Origin: Lachnospiraceae bacterium MD308
GTDB taxonomy: Bacteria > Bacillota > Clostridia > Lachnospirales > Lachnospiraceae
Assembly (NCBI GenBank): GCA_010206225.2
Contig: VIQU02000013.1
Location: forward strand, 1-64,000
Direction of reading: 5' to 3'
DNA: 64,000 nt
Part shown: positions 51,714 to 60,269 of the stretch, piece after piece
Layout: every line of letters starts with the position of its first letter
Position numbering within the stretch: the stretch's first letter is position 1
Program-made: the position numbers and the translations under genes
Notes under the pieces: model-generated
What the model was told of the DNA's origin: nothing
Seen by the model: only the letters and a program-made list of their open reading frames with translations
Database searches by the model: none

Positions 51714-52637
51714 TTAATTTAAGAAATTGTCAATAATTACACTCTCGGCTTCTTCTTCTGTCATACCCATCGTACGTAGTTTGATCAATTGTTCATCGTT
51801 GATCCTTCCAATCGCTGCCTCATGGATGATCGCTGCATCCAGATGTTTCGCATTGATCTCTGGAATTGAGCTTACCTGCGCATGTCCCATAATAATAGAA
51901 TCGCACTGTACATGGGCATGGCACCCCGCATTTCCCACAGCCTTCGGATGGAACACCTGCTTTGAACTGTCCTTTGCAACAGAACGAGATATGATCTGCG
52001 CAGAACTTCCCTCACCGTTAAGCTGTACTTCCATATTAGAAACCGCCATCTGGTCGTCGTGTGTCATAAGCTTCTCTACTACATACAGCTTTGATCCTTT
52101 TCCGATAGAAATGTTCGTCTCTCGCTCCGTAGAATCGACGCCCTTTATCTGCACTGTATCTAAAGTAAATACCGCATTCTCTTCCATATAGATATTAGTA
52201 ACAGGATTCAGTACTCTTGCTCCGGTTCCTTCTCCCTCGCCGTAATGCTTCTCTTCGTACCGAACATTAGCGCCGTCTGATACATGGAAAGAATGAAATC
52301 CGTCGTGCCTGCTCTCATTGCAGCCGCTGTTATGAATTCCGCAGCCTGCAATGATCGTGACATCAGCGCCTCTGGCAATATAAAAATCATTGTACACAAC
52401 GTCTGTCATTCCCGATGCATCTACAACAACCGGGATGTGTACCTGTTCGCCTTTAGTATCGCCGTCAATATACACATCTATTCCCGGTTTGTCCTCCTTT
52501 TTCTTAATTTTAATGTGCTGGCTGTCCCCATGACAGAGCGAAATCCCATTATGCCTTAAATTAAAAGCCCCGCTCTGCTCAAAACCCTTCTCGTCAATCT
52601 GCTTCAATATTTTCTGCGTAATCTCATCTAAAGTCAT
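51714..52637 (-). CDS. sufB: SufB/SufD-like scaffold of the minimal SUF system
   Basis: 307 residues, about two thirds of a classical SufB, consisting mainly of the beta-helix core: VDASGMTDVVYNDFYIARGA, CGIHNSGCNESRHDGFHSF, KQVFHPKAVGNAGCHAHVQC and SSIPEINAKHLDAAIIHEAAIG. The Cys and His residues needed for cluster assembly are plausible within these. With SufC directly upstream and no SufS, SufU or SufD, this matches the reduced SufCB (SmsCB-like) pair of strict anaerobes. Confidence 0.9.
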   Translation of the reverse strand: MTLDEITQKILKQIDEKGFEQSGAFNLRHNGISLCHGDSQHIKIKKKEDKPGIDVYIDGDTKGEQVHIPVVVDASGMTDVVYNDFYIARGADVTIIAGCGIHNSGCNESRHDGFHSFHVSDGANVRYEEKHYGEGEGTGARVLNPVTNIYMEENAVFTLDTVQIKGVDSTERETNISIGKGSKLYVVEKLMTHDDQMAVSNMEVQLNGEGSSAQIISRSVAKDSSKQVFHPKAVGNAGCHAHVQCDSIIMGHAQVSSIPEINAKHLDAAIIHEAAIGRINDEQLIKLRTMGMTEEEAESVIIDNFLN

Positions 52638-52649
52638 ATACTATTCTCC

Positions 52650-53387
52650 TCAATTTTCAACAGAAGTATTTCTCTTTAAACAGGCAAGGCTGTCCGCCGT
52701 ATTCATCAATCCAGGAAGTACGTCTTTTGCAGCTCCGATCTGATTGATACGCCCATCCTCAATCACCATGATCCTGTCTGCCATCTGTATGATTTTCTCC
52801 TGATGGGATATGAGGATCAGACTCTGCTCCTTCTTCTCATGAATCGCCTCAAACTGCTGTACAAGCATGGAAAAGCTCCATAAATCAATTCCTGCTTCCG
52901 GCTCATCAAAAATACACAGCTTATGAGTCTTGGCAAGCACCGTAGCAATCTCTAAGCGCTTCATCTCCCCGCCTGAAAGCGTTGCATCCACTTCTCTTGT
53001 AATATATTCATTCGCACACAATCCCACAGTGCTCAGCATCCGGCAGCATTCCGGCTTCGTAAGTTCTCTTCCCGCCGCAAGCGATAAAAGACGGATAACT
53101 GTCATCCCCTTAAATCTCGGCGGCTGTTGAAATGCAAAACCGATCCCCACATTCGCCCTTTGGTTAATATCATAGGAAGTAATGTCCTCGCCATCCAGAA
53201 TAATCTGCCCGCTGTCTGCTTCTTCAATCCCCATCAATACTTTCGCAAGAGAGGATTTCCCGCCTCCGTTCGGTCCCGTGATGACAAGCATCTCCCCATC
53301 ATCTACCTGAAAACTTATATTTTTAACAATACTTCTTTCTATACCATTCTCATTCACTTTGAATGTCAGATTCTTAACGTCCAGCAT
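52650..53387 (-). CDS. sufC: SufC ATPase of the minimal SUF system
   Basis: 245-residue ABC-type ATPase that drives SufB conformational change during iron-sulfur assembly. Walker A GPNGGGKSS, signature ATLSGGEMKRLEIA, Walker B LCIFDEPEAGID, switch ILISHQEKI. AAAGGAGCTGC precedes the ATG. Encoded 12 nt ahead of sufB. Confidence 0.93.
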   Translation of the reverse strand: MLDVKNLTFKVNENGIERSIVKNISFQVDDGEMLVITGPNGGGKSSLAKVLMGIEEADSGQIILDGEDITSYDINQRANVGIGFAFQQPPRFKGMTVIRLLSLAAGRELTKPECCRMLSTVGLCANEYITREVDATLSGGEMKRLEIATVLAKTHKLCIFDEPEAGIDLWSFSMLVQQFEAIHEKKEQSLILISHQEKIIQMADRIMVIEDGRINQIGAAKDVLPGLMNTADSLACLKRNTSVEN

Positions 53388-53579
53388 AAATGCAGCTCCT
53401 TTCTAACCACAGTACATTATAATCGAAACTGCACCTTCCTGCAACCCAAAAATATAAGCTTTCCAATTGTTACATTTTCTAAAGAAATTCTTATGTCTTC
53501 GTTAACTTTCTATGATATCTATTGAGTCTTTGCAGGAAACATAATACAATAGAAAGACATTTTTCAAGGAGGCCTATAT

Positions 53580-54290
53580 ATGGATATCAATAAAATTGAA
53601 ACAAAATCGCATCCGAAAGATGTATTTGATGACGATTTTGAAGTAATATATGAAGGCGATCTGCCTGAACTGCCTAATGATCTGGGAAGTGACGATTATA
53701 AAGATGTTTTGTCTAATTTATCTGAGCTTGATACTACAAACAGTCTGGGAATCAACTATTTGGAGCAAAACCGCACCAGAACACTCTCTCATTTTAATCA
53801 TTGCAAAACCGCCCTCAGGCAATACCCGAACGGTCAAAAATCAAAAAAGACATATCACATTGCAGATCTTCTCCTACAGATTGCTACACTCCTGCTTATT
53901 GTCGTTATTACAGGATTCTTAGCTGTCAGTTTCTGGAAGCACAACACATCCTATGCTGACGTTACCGCCGCTGTTGCCGGACACAAATATATTCTCGGAG
54001 CTTATTACGGCATGTCTCTTTTTATTTTGTTGACAGAATGGATTTCCTTTCTCAACGTATTGCTGGGCGGCAGATCTGGAAAATGGCATGGCATGTTTTC
54101 CTTTTTGATAATTTACCTTGGAGCACTGCTGTCTGGTCAGTTTGCTCACTTGATTCCGTCCGATCCGTTTCCGCTTCAGGGAATAAGAGAAGCCTTAAAG
54201 ATATACGGAGCCTTAAATCAGGTACTCCTTCCCTTATGTGCCTCCGGAATTGTTATCTGCATCATACGTAAAATACGAAGCAAAAAATAA
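53580..54290 (+). CDS. membrane protein with acidic cytoplasmic N-terminus, unknown
   Basis: 236 residues. The first 100 or so are polar and acidic (DVFDDDFEVIYEGDLPELPN), then four hydrophobic segments (about 105-125, 142-160, 178-195 and 218-232), ending in basic IRKIRSKK. No recognised family. CAAGGAGGCC precedes the ATG, 190 nt from the divergent sufC. Confidence 0.65.
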   Translation: MDINKIETKSHPKDVFDDDFEVIYEGDLPELPNDLGSDDYKDVLSNLSELDTTNSLGINYLEQNRTRTLSHFNHCKTALRQYPNGQKSKKTYHIADLLLQIATLLLIVVITGFLAVSFWKHNTSYADVTAAVAGHKYILGAYYGMSLFILLTEWISFLNVLLGGRSGKWHGMFSFLIIYLGALLSGQFAHLIPSDPFPLQGIREALKIYGALNQVLLPLCASGIVICIIRKIRSKK

Positions 54291-54343
54291 ACATTGATGA
54301 ACATAGCGTTGGCCGGAAAGGACACAGATATCCTTTTAAAAAA

Positions 54344-54402
54344 TATACTGCCCCGCTTTTAGCACACAGCATACTAAAAACGGAGCAGTATATATTTTTT
54401 TA
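54344..54402. terminator. bidirectional terminator between two membrane-protein genes
   Basis: ATATACTGC..CCG..TTTTAG / CTAAAA..CGG..GCAGTATAT followed by seven T on the plus strand. Confidence 0.8.
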
Positions 54403-55269
54403 TTCGTCATCGTCATCCTCGTCCAGATCACTCTCTGTCCTTCTGCTTTTCAGAATCAAAAAGACAGTCAGCACAATAATAAGAAAACATACAGCAATGC
54501 CGGCTCCCAGCACAATCTTCCAGAACGTCCTGATACTTTTTCCTTCTTCCTGAGTAATCTCCATCTTAACAGTCGCAATATCTGAACCGCCGTTTTCTCC
54601 TGGATCTGCCACTATATAAATCTTATCTCCCTTTCTGAGTTCAACCTCTCCCTTCAGACTTCCGGACGGCATGTGATCAACCACTTTTTTCCCCGTATCA
54701 GGCATCACACCGCAAAATGCGTGATCCACTGTATCAGTATCCGTACAGAGCATAAGAGTCAGACCATCTCCCTCGTCATAATCTTTTCCGGTCCAGTCAA
54801 AAGGCATGCTCCCGGCACTATAATCCGAATGAATACTATAAGTGCCGTCTTCCGGCGCCTCCCACGCAATCACACTGGATACGGCGCCCTCTTTCACATT
54901 CGGATCCATAATCCCGTTTCCGTCCATACGCCACCAGCAGCTTGACGCCAGGCAGTCATAATCTTGCACCGCATAAGGCTCTGGCATCCACATCTCGTTA
55001 TAATCATACCACATCCGGCAGGAGCCGGTATCTGTCCAAATGCATTCCTTCGCTTTTGAAGCCTCAAAATTCCCTCCTGTATTAACGTCCTCGCTGTACA
55101 TAAAATACCAGCCGTTCGTCCCCTGAATTTCTTTTTCAGGTCCATTAGTATTCTTTTCATAGCCGATCGTCCATTTCCGCTGCCATGATGCCTGTACCGG
55201 AACCGCCAATATCATGCTAATCAAAATTGCCAGTGCTGCCCCTGCCATCCTCCTCTTTGTATTCTTCAT
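54400..55269 (-). CDS. cell-surface protein with C-terminal membrane anchor, unknown
   Basis: 289 residues: signal peptide ending at VQAS (about residue 28), an ectodomain of some 210 residues rich in Trp, Tyr and Asp with beta-sandwich character (WEAPEDGTYSIHSDYSAGS is a carbohydrate-binding-like pattern), a transmembrane helix (about 250-272), and an acidic cytoplasmic tail ESDLDEDDDDE. No family recognised. A glycan-binding role is possible but unproven. Confidence 0.65.
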   Translation of the reverse strand: MKNTKRRMAGAALAILISMILAVPVQASWQRKWTIGYEKNTNGPEKEIQGTNGWYFMYSEDVNTGGNFEASKAKECIWTDTGSCRMWYDYNEMWMPEPYAVQDYDCLASSCWWRMDGNGIMDPNVKEGAVSSVIAWEAPEDGTYSIHSDYSAGSMPFDWTGKDYDEGDGLTLMLCTDTDTVDHAFCGVMPDTGKKVVDHMPSGSLKGEVELRKGDKIYIVADPGENGGSDIATVKMEITQEEGKSIRTFWKIVLGAGIAVCFLIIVLTVFLILKSRRTESDLDEDDDDE

Positions 55270-55412
55270 CTTTACCCTCGTCCTCCCGTCATTTTGTTAT
55301 TTATCATCCGTATTGTCAGAGCCAAAAGGTTTTTCTTTTTTCATAATACCACAAATCCATTCAAAAGGTTATCTTTTTTATGAAATATGTCTGTTTAATC
55401 TCTTTCCGACAA

Positions 55413-55441
55413 TTGACATTTATCGAGATATACTGTAAAAT
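55413..55441 (+). promoter_or_regulatory. promoter of the SRP RNA
   Basis: Perfect TTGACA (55413-55418), 17-nt spacer, TAAAAT (55436-55441); the RNA is expected to start about eight bases later. Confidence 0.75.
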
Positions 55442-55448
55442 ATGAAAA

Positions 55449-55709
55449 TGTGCAGCCGGGGTGTTAGCGGTACCTTGTACCTGCAATCCGCTACAGCAGG
55501 GGTGATGCTGCGCGGAGGGTTTGTATTTGCAGAGCTGCCCTTGGAAAGTGACGTTGAGGCCCGGGTCTTACGCGACGGGAATCTGTGAACCGTGTCAGGT
55601 CGGGAACGAAGCAGCACTAAGCAGAACCTTCCGGGTGCCGTGAGGGCGCCTGGGCTGAGTTTACTGCCAAGGTAACGTCTGTGAATACAGATTCGAAGCG
55701 CAGCGCACA
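55449..55709 (+). ncRNA. ffs: signal recognition particle RNA, large Bacillus/Clostridium type
   Basis: About 261 nt. The ends pair (TGTGC / GCACA). The conserved Ffh-binding helix 8 is seen as GTGTCAGGTCGGGAACGAAG with the CAGCACTAAGC partner around 55590-55625. An Alu-like 5' domain (GCCGGGGTGTTAGCGG) is present, as in Gram-positive SRP RNAs. Strong dedicated promoter. Confidence 0.93.
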
Positions 55710-55718
55710 TTAAATATT

Positions 55719-55871
55719 TTACATGTGGGCAGAATTTTCCCGGAATTGTCTCATATTCTCATCCGCCCAGACAATCTTGTTGCGGCCATGCTTTTTCGCA
55801 TCATAGAGCAGCGTGTCCGCCGTCTTCAAACGCTTAAAAAGACCGAAAATGGCATCTGCAGCCGTATAGTC
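55719..55871 (-). pseudogene. C-terminal remnant of a GGDEF (diguanylate cyclase) protein
   Basis: About 50 codons directly after the tadA stop and in the same frame: DYTAADAIFGLF, then LKTADTLLYDAKKHGRNKIV, the standard tail of GGDEF domains, ending at TAA. The catalytic GG(D/E)EF loop and all upstream parts are gone. Stop-codon readthrough of tadA would add this tail, but that is probably accidental. Confidence 0.7.
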
Positions 55872-56381
55872 TCACTCCATCTTACAGCTGATGCTGTCCT
55901 TCGGATCTGTTTTTTCCAGTTTTTTCTTTTCCCGCAATTCCTTAAAAAACGATTTCATCATCTGACTACACTCTTTTTCTAGCACTCCGATCGTAAGCTC
56001 TGCCTGATGGTTAAATTCCTGCATCTGCAGCAGATTCAAGACAGAACCGGCGCACCCTGCTTTCGGATTCATACAGCCTACTACAACCCTTGTCATCCTC
56101 GACTGTACGATTGCTCCGGAACACATCTGGCACGGTTCAAGAGTTACATACATCGTACATCCCTCGAGACGCCAGTCTCCCATCTTCCTGCTGGCCTTCC
56201 TGATCGCGGTCAGTTCCGCATGAGCAAGCGTATTCTTATCAATCGTTCTGCGATTATAGCCCCGTCCTATGATTTTATCCTGATATACGATAACACATCC
56301 AATCGGAGTCTCTCCGATCGCATATGCCTTTTTCGCCTGTCTGATGGCCTGCTTCATATATTTTTCATCTGTACTCAACAT
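55872..56381 (-). CDS. tadA: tRNA-specific adenosine deaminase
   Basis: Makes inosine at the wobble position of tRNA-Arg(ACG). 169 residues; zinc motifs HAELTAIRKA (catalytic Glu) and PCQMCSGAIVQSRM. The C-terminus is slightly long and ends KMEKTD..ISCKME next to a GGDEF remnant, so the original stop may have been altered by that junction. Confidence 0.95.
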   Translation of the reverse strand: MLSTDEKYMKQAIRQAKKAYAIGETPIGCVIVYQDKIIGRGYNRRTIDKNTLAHAELTAIRKASRKMGDWRLEGCTMYVTLEPCQMCSGAIVQSRMTRVVVGCMNPKAGCAGSVLNLLQMQEFNHQAELTIGVLEKECSQMMKSFFKELREKKKLEKTDPKDSISCKME

Positions 56382-56397
56382 TTTGCTGCTCCTGTTT

Positions 56398-57408
56398 TCA
56401 TTCCCATTTAAATGCCCGCTTCACAGGTCTGCACCAATATCCGAAAGGATTATCCTCGTTGTACTCCTCCGGACTCAGTTTAATATCAAGCCTGTCTTTC
56501 GCAATAAATTCCGCAAAGCCGAAAGCTCCTGCGGCTGCCGCCTCTTTCTCATGGTATATTCCCGGTACTCCCAGCATGATCTGCTCTCCTCTTTCCATCA
56601 GGATAAGATGATGATAATTATAATATCCATGCAGAAGGAAATTATTATTCGCCAGACGCCACTCACAGCGTGCAAGTTTGGCAAGCTCCGTACGCTGAAT
56701 CTTTTTTATCCGCCATCCTTCTTGCAAACGCTGCTTTTCCGGTTCCTCCATAAAGAAAACATCCTCACTCCGAATAGCAGATACTTCGCCCATAATATCA
56801 TCCGGATCTTGCGGTTCCACTATATCCTGAGGTTCACCTTCTGTCCTCTGCGGTTCATCTTCTATCCTCTGCGGTTCATCTTCTATCCTCTGCGGTTCAT
56901 CTTCCGCACGCTGTGCTTCATTCTCTTCTTCCGATCTGTCTGCCCCTTCTAGAGAAACCTTTTGTTCTTCTTCTATTATCTCCGGCTCATCCGGAGTATC
57001 CTGTCTGATTTCTCTGGTTCCCTCCTGACTCCATATCTGCATACCAGATATATCCATCGGCTTTTCATCCCAGAGTGCAGCGTAGCGCCGCCCATCTCTG
57101 TTTTCCAACACCAGTCCATTTATCTTCGCATAATTTTCCGGTGTTCCCGTATCCTCTGCCGTATAACTGATACATTCGTTTACGGCCGGATTAATATTAT
57201 CTGCCTCTCCCTGCCATATTCCAAAACATTTCCCTTCGCTCTCAAAAAGAAGATAGATCATAAGGCTTTTTTCGCTGCCCATGCGCAGCCCCTTTCCATG
57301 TATGTGAACCACACACTCATCTTCTTCCTGCTCTACCTTCACGAAGCCAACATTACGCATACGTTTTCCCTGCTCATATTCATACAAATAGCGGATAAAT
57401 CGTTTCAA
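56398..57408 (-). CDS. conserved Lachnospiraceae protein (DUF6128-like) with tandem repeats
   Basis: 336 residues. An N-terminal domain (about 1-130, MKRFIRYLYEYEQGKRMRNV, with a beta-rich body) and a C-terminal domain (about 235-336, ending NPFGYWCRPVKRAFKW) flank an acidic linker. The linker carries seven-residue repeats (RIEDEPQ type) encoded by near-identical 21-nt units. Domain name is from memory. Function unknown. Between dgt and tadA on the same strand. Confidence 0.7.
   Translation of the reverse strand: MKRFIRYLYEYEQGKRMRNVGFVKVEQEEDECVVHIHGKGLRMGSEKSLMIYLLFESEGKCFGIWQGEADNINPAVNECISYTAEDTGTPENYAKINGLVLENRDGRRYAALWDEKPMDISGMQIWSQEGTREIRQDTPDEPEIIEEEQKVSLEGADRSEEENEAQRAEDEPQRIEDEPQRIEDEPQRTEGEPQDIVEPQDPDDIMGEVSAIRSEDVFFMEEPEKQRLQEGWRIKKIQRTELAKLARCEWRLANNNFLLHGYYNYHHLILMERGEQIMLGVPGIYHEKEAAAAGAFGFAEFIAKDRLDIKLSPEEYNEDNPFGYWCRPVKRAFKWE
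56823..56906. repeat. four 21-nt tandem repeats in a coding linker
   Basis: Units start at 56823, 56844, 56865 and 56886; the second and third are identical and the outer two slightly diverged. They encode seven-residue acidic repeats, so copy-number change would stay in frame. Confidence 0.85.
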
Positions 57409-57533
57409 TACCCCACTTCCATTCTAGTTTTCATTCATCATAATCTATTCGCTTTGTCCGCTATTCATTCCACAAATCCGATATTTATCTGTACTTTTCT
57501 TATAGATATCAATCAAGATTTTATCCCGGATCA

Positions 57534-58967
57534 TCATATCATCGCATTTAGTTCCTGATACAGCCGTTTGGCATAGCTGTCCGTCATGCCGCAGATATAA
57601 TCCGTCACCAGAAGGAGCCTTAAATAAAGCTTTTCTTCTTCCGTCTTACCTCTAGCCTGACGGTGATAAGCATTTTTGTAATTATCAGAAATAAACCAGA
57701 TCATACGCGATTCAATAGTTCCAAGCTTCTGCGTACTGTCGTCATACTTAATCGCCGCTGACACGAACTTTTCCATCAGATAATCAATCATCGCCGACTC
57801 GGACACTTCCATACGATAAATCGCATCAGAAGTGAATACCTCCCGAAATGCAAAATCCCCCAAAAGATCCATAAGTTTCTCTGCAAATGTATGGTAAAAC
57901 AGATCACGCTTATATGTCCCGTTCATAATCGCTTCGTAATTGGACGTAAACCCATAGGTTGCACAGTTCAGCAAAAATCCCTGCACCCGCACGATCCAAT
58001 TCTTAATGGCAAATTCTTCCGGGTTGTCCACATGGCGGTCTTTCCCGATCAGATACAACTCTTCCAGTTTATCCGCCGGATAAAACGCGCCCGCTCCCTC
58101 CTGCCGGTACAGCATCTGAAGTTCTCTAAGCTCCTCCAGAAGCCGGTTATAGCTTATAAAGCCTTTGACAAACGCATCTTCAATATCAGCCGTCTTATAT
58201 GCAATATCGTCTGCTGCCTCTAGAATAAATGTCAGAGGATGCCTTTTTCCCTTCGTCCCTATCTCCCTCTGTATATCCTCAAAGATTTCTTTATCTGCGT
58301 AATAATATCCCATCTTCCTATCCTTAATGTCTGTTGAATGCCCGTCTGCCTGCAGAGAAGACACAGGATACTTTATGATCGTTCCAAGCAGTGCATAGGT
58401 CAGATTCATGCCATTATCATCCACCAGAAAATGAAGCTTTGTCACGAGCCTTAAGGCTTGCGCATTCCCCTCAAAATGATACAGATCCTGCTTCATCTGC
58501 TCCGTGAGAAGCTCTGCAATCGGTTTTCCTCTGAACTTAAGCACCGGCAGCCTTCTCTCAAACCATTCCCTGATCTCCACCTCCCCAAAATGGCCAAAAG
58601 GCGGATTCCCAATGTCATGAAGCAATCCTGCACATTGCAGGATATTACAGATATCTTCCTTCATACGCGGAGTGAATCCTGCATCTCTGTGATACGCCAA
58701 TATATTTTCACCGATATTCTGCCCTAAAGACTTTGCAAAAGAAGACACTTCCAACGAATGCGTCAATCTGGTCCGAATAAAATCACTTTTATCCAGCGGG
58801 AATACCTGTGTCTTATCCTGAAGTCTCCGAAACGAAGCGCTCCCTATGATCCGCTGGTAATCCTTCTCGAATTCACTTCTAAGATCACTGCCTGCTCCCC
58901 GTCTTTTGGAAGTTCCCCTGCTTCTTTTTGTCGATAGTAACTGTCTCCACTCCATAACACTCCTCAA
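57534..58967 (-). CDS. dgt: deoxyguanosinetriphosphate triphosphohydrolase (HD domain)
   Basis: Splits dNTPs into deoxynucleoside and triphosphate, lowering dNTP pools. 477 residues. HD-domain metal residues are in TRLTHSLEVSS and LLHDIGNPPFGHFGE, with ADDIAYKTADIEDA later. Its start overlaps the stop of the HTH protein by four bases (ATGA), so the two are translated together and share the operator-bearing promoter upstream. Confidence 0.93.
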   Translation of the reverse strand: MRSVMEWRQLLSTKRSRGTSKRRGAGSDLRSEFEKDYQRIIGSASFRRLQDKTQVFPLDKSDFIRTRLTHSLEVSSFAKSLGQNIGENILAYHRDAGFTPRMKEDICNILQCAGLLHDIGNPPFGHFGEVEIREWFERRLPVLKFRGKPIAELLTEQMKQDLYHFEGNAQALRLVTKLHFLVDDNGMNLTYALLGTIIKYPVSSLQADGHSTDIKDRKMGYYYADKEIFEDIQREIGTKGKRHPLTFILEAADDIAYKTADIEDAFVKGFISYNRLLEELRELQMLYRQEGAGAFYPADKLEELYLIGKDRHVDNPEEFAIKNWIVRVQGFLLNCATYGFTSNYEAIMNGTYKRDLFYHTFAEKLMDLLGDFAFREVFTSDAIYRMEVSESAMIDYLMEKFVSAAIKYDDSTQKLGTIESRMIWFISDNYKNAYHRQARGKTEEEKLYLRLLLVTDYICGMTDSYAKRLYQELNAMI

Positions 58968-60031
58968 TCAAGATAGATGGGCGGCTCGTAATCCTTTCCA
59001 AGCAGCACCTTCTTGCGCTCCTGATACCCCAAAAACGCCCATTCTGTCATATCCGCCCATCTATGGTCCTTTCTGTTATATACCTGCACATAGCCAATGC
59101 GCTTCGGATGCATCCGTACGCTGTTCGATGCATACTCCCTGCCAGTATAAGGATTCACATCTCCTGCCTCAAGATCTTCCTCTTCGTCCTCATACATCTG
59201 TTCCCGTAGTTCATCATCCTGCATTGTATATTCCTTTATCCGCTCCGAAAATGTGTTCGCGGCCTCTGAGCCCTTACTTTTCTGCTCTGTCTCTGGCGCA
59301 GCAACATCCTCCGTATCCTCTGGCACGCTCTCATCTGCCGCAGTCATTGAAATCTCCTCGTCGGAATGCTCCTCTGATACGATCGGTTCTTCATGCTTTC
59401 TGAACCGGAAATGTGACATCCATCCGCCTTTCTTTTCCGACTTTTTTTCAATTTCCTGCTGTTCTTTCTTCTGGCGGCGCATCTCCCATGCTTCGCTTCT
59501 CTCCCGTCCTTCACGTTCTATGGAATCCATCTCTGCAAGAAGTTCCTGCATAAGCTTCTCCTGAGCCGATTCTCCCGAACTCTTACGTATTTCAAGAAAC
59601 TCCCCTACTGTGATCTCCCTGCCAGAATCTTCCTTTCCTGCATCTTCCTCTTTTATCTCTTTTTCCAGTATCTCTTCTTTCCAGGGTTCCTGCATGTCCT
59701 CTTGTTCGGTCTCAGCAACAGCTTCTTCTGTTTTTACTTCCTCTTTCTCCACAACAGCAGCTTGTACTTCCTTCACTGCAATATCTGCAATCTCTTTTTC
59801 ATCCGGAGTATCTTCACCTAGAATGCTCAGCCTGAACGGGCATTCTAATATAGAAGCAATCATACGCATATCCTGTTCCTGAAAATTATCCCTTCCCAAT
59901 CTCTGCGTCAGATTCTGCCTCGACATCTTCTTATTTGTATGCTGTTCAATCATTTCTGCAAGCTCTTTAATCGTCATTCCTTTTCTGCCAAGAACAATCT
60001 TCACCTGCTCCCCAAATGTCAAATCCGGCAT
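58964..60031 (-). CDS. XRE-like HTH protein with acidic middle and conserved C-terminus
   Basis: 355 residues. N-terminal helix-turn-helix about 5-72 (FGEQVKIVLGRKGMTIKELA, then MSRQNLTQRLGRDNFQEQDM), a long Glu-rich low-complexity region about 75-290, and a C-terminal block (VNPYTGREYASNSVRMHPKR, IGYVQVYNRKDHRWADMTEW) that looks conserved and basic. No recognised family. Translationally coupled to dgt. AAGGAGGT precedes the ATG. Two palindromes at its promoter make autoregulation likely. Confidence 0.7.
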   Translation of the reverse strand: MPDLTFGEQVKIVLGRKGMTIKELAEMIEQHTNKKMSRQNLTQRLGRDNFQEQDMRMIASILECPFRLSILGEDTPDEKEIADIAVKEVQAAVVEKEEVKTEEAVAETEQEDMQEPWKEEILEKEIKEEDAGKEDSGREITVGEFLEIRKSSGESAQEKLMQELLAEMDSIEREGRERSEAWEMRRQKKEQQEIEKKSEKKGGWMSHFRFRKHEEPIVSEEHSDEEISMTAADESVPEDTEDVAAPETEQKSKGSEAANTFSERIKEYTMQDDELREQMYEDEEEDLEAGDVNPYTGREYASNSVRMHPKRIGYVQVYNRKDHRWADMTEWAFLGYQERKKVLLGKDYEPPIYLD

Positions 60032-60065
60032 GCCTTACCTCCTTCTTTCCCTTTCAATACCTTTA

Positions 60066-60094
60066 CGGACAAAGTCCGACCACCCCTTTTGGGG
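60066..60094 (-). promoter_or_regulatory. two small hairpins in the HTH-gene leader
   Basis: CCCC-AAAA-GGGG (60083-60094) followed by CGGAC-TTT-GTCCG (60066-60078) in the RNA between the operators and the ribosome binding site. Role unknown. Confidence 0.4.
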
Positions 60095-60107
60095 CGTGTA
60101 TTACGGG

Positions 60108-60144
60108 ATACCCTGTGGGTATACCTCAGATACCCTATGGGTAT
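60108..60144. promoter_or_regulatory. twin palindromic operators at the HTH/dgt promoter
   Basis: ATACCC-TGT-GGGTAT (60108-60122) and ATACCC-TAT-GGGTAT (60130-60144): identical 6-bp arms, centres 22 bp apart, on the same face of the helix. They begin right after the -10 box and cover the transcription start. Confidence 0.65.
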
Positions 60145-60173
60145 ATTTTAGCAAATCACAAAATACGCGTCAA
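60145..60173 (-). promoter_or_regulatory. promoter of the HTH protein-dgt operon
   Basis: TTGACG (60173-60168), 17-nt spacer, TAAAAT (60150-60145), directly abutting the twin palindromes. Confidence 0.7.
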
Positions 60174-60200
60174 CCGGGTGCCTGAAAAAGTAACAACAGA

Positions 60201-60234
60201 GAACAGCCGGTGCAGTTTTCTGCCCCGGCTGTTC
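60201..60234 (-). terminator. terminator of the alpha-galactosidase gene
   Basis: GAACAGCCGG / CCGGCTGTTC with a 14-nt loop, 36 nt past the stop. A weak T-rich tract follows on the minus strand. Confidence 0.6.
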
Positions 60235-60269
60235 CCCATAGATATGCACTACAAATAATAGGTTATCGG

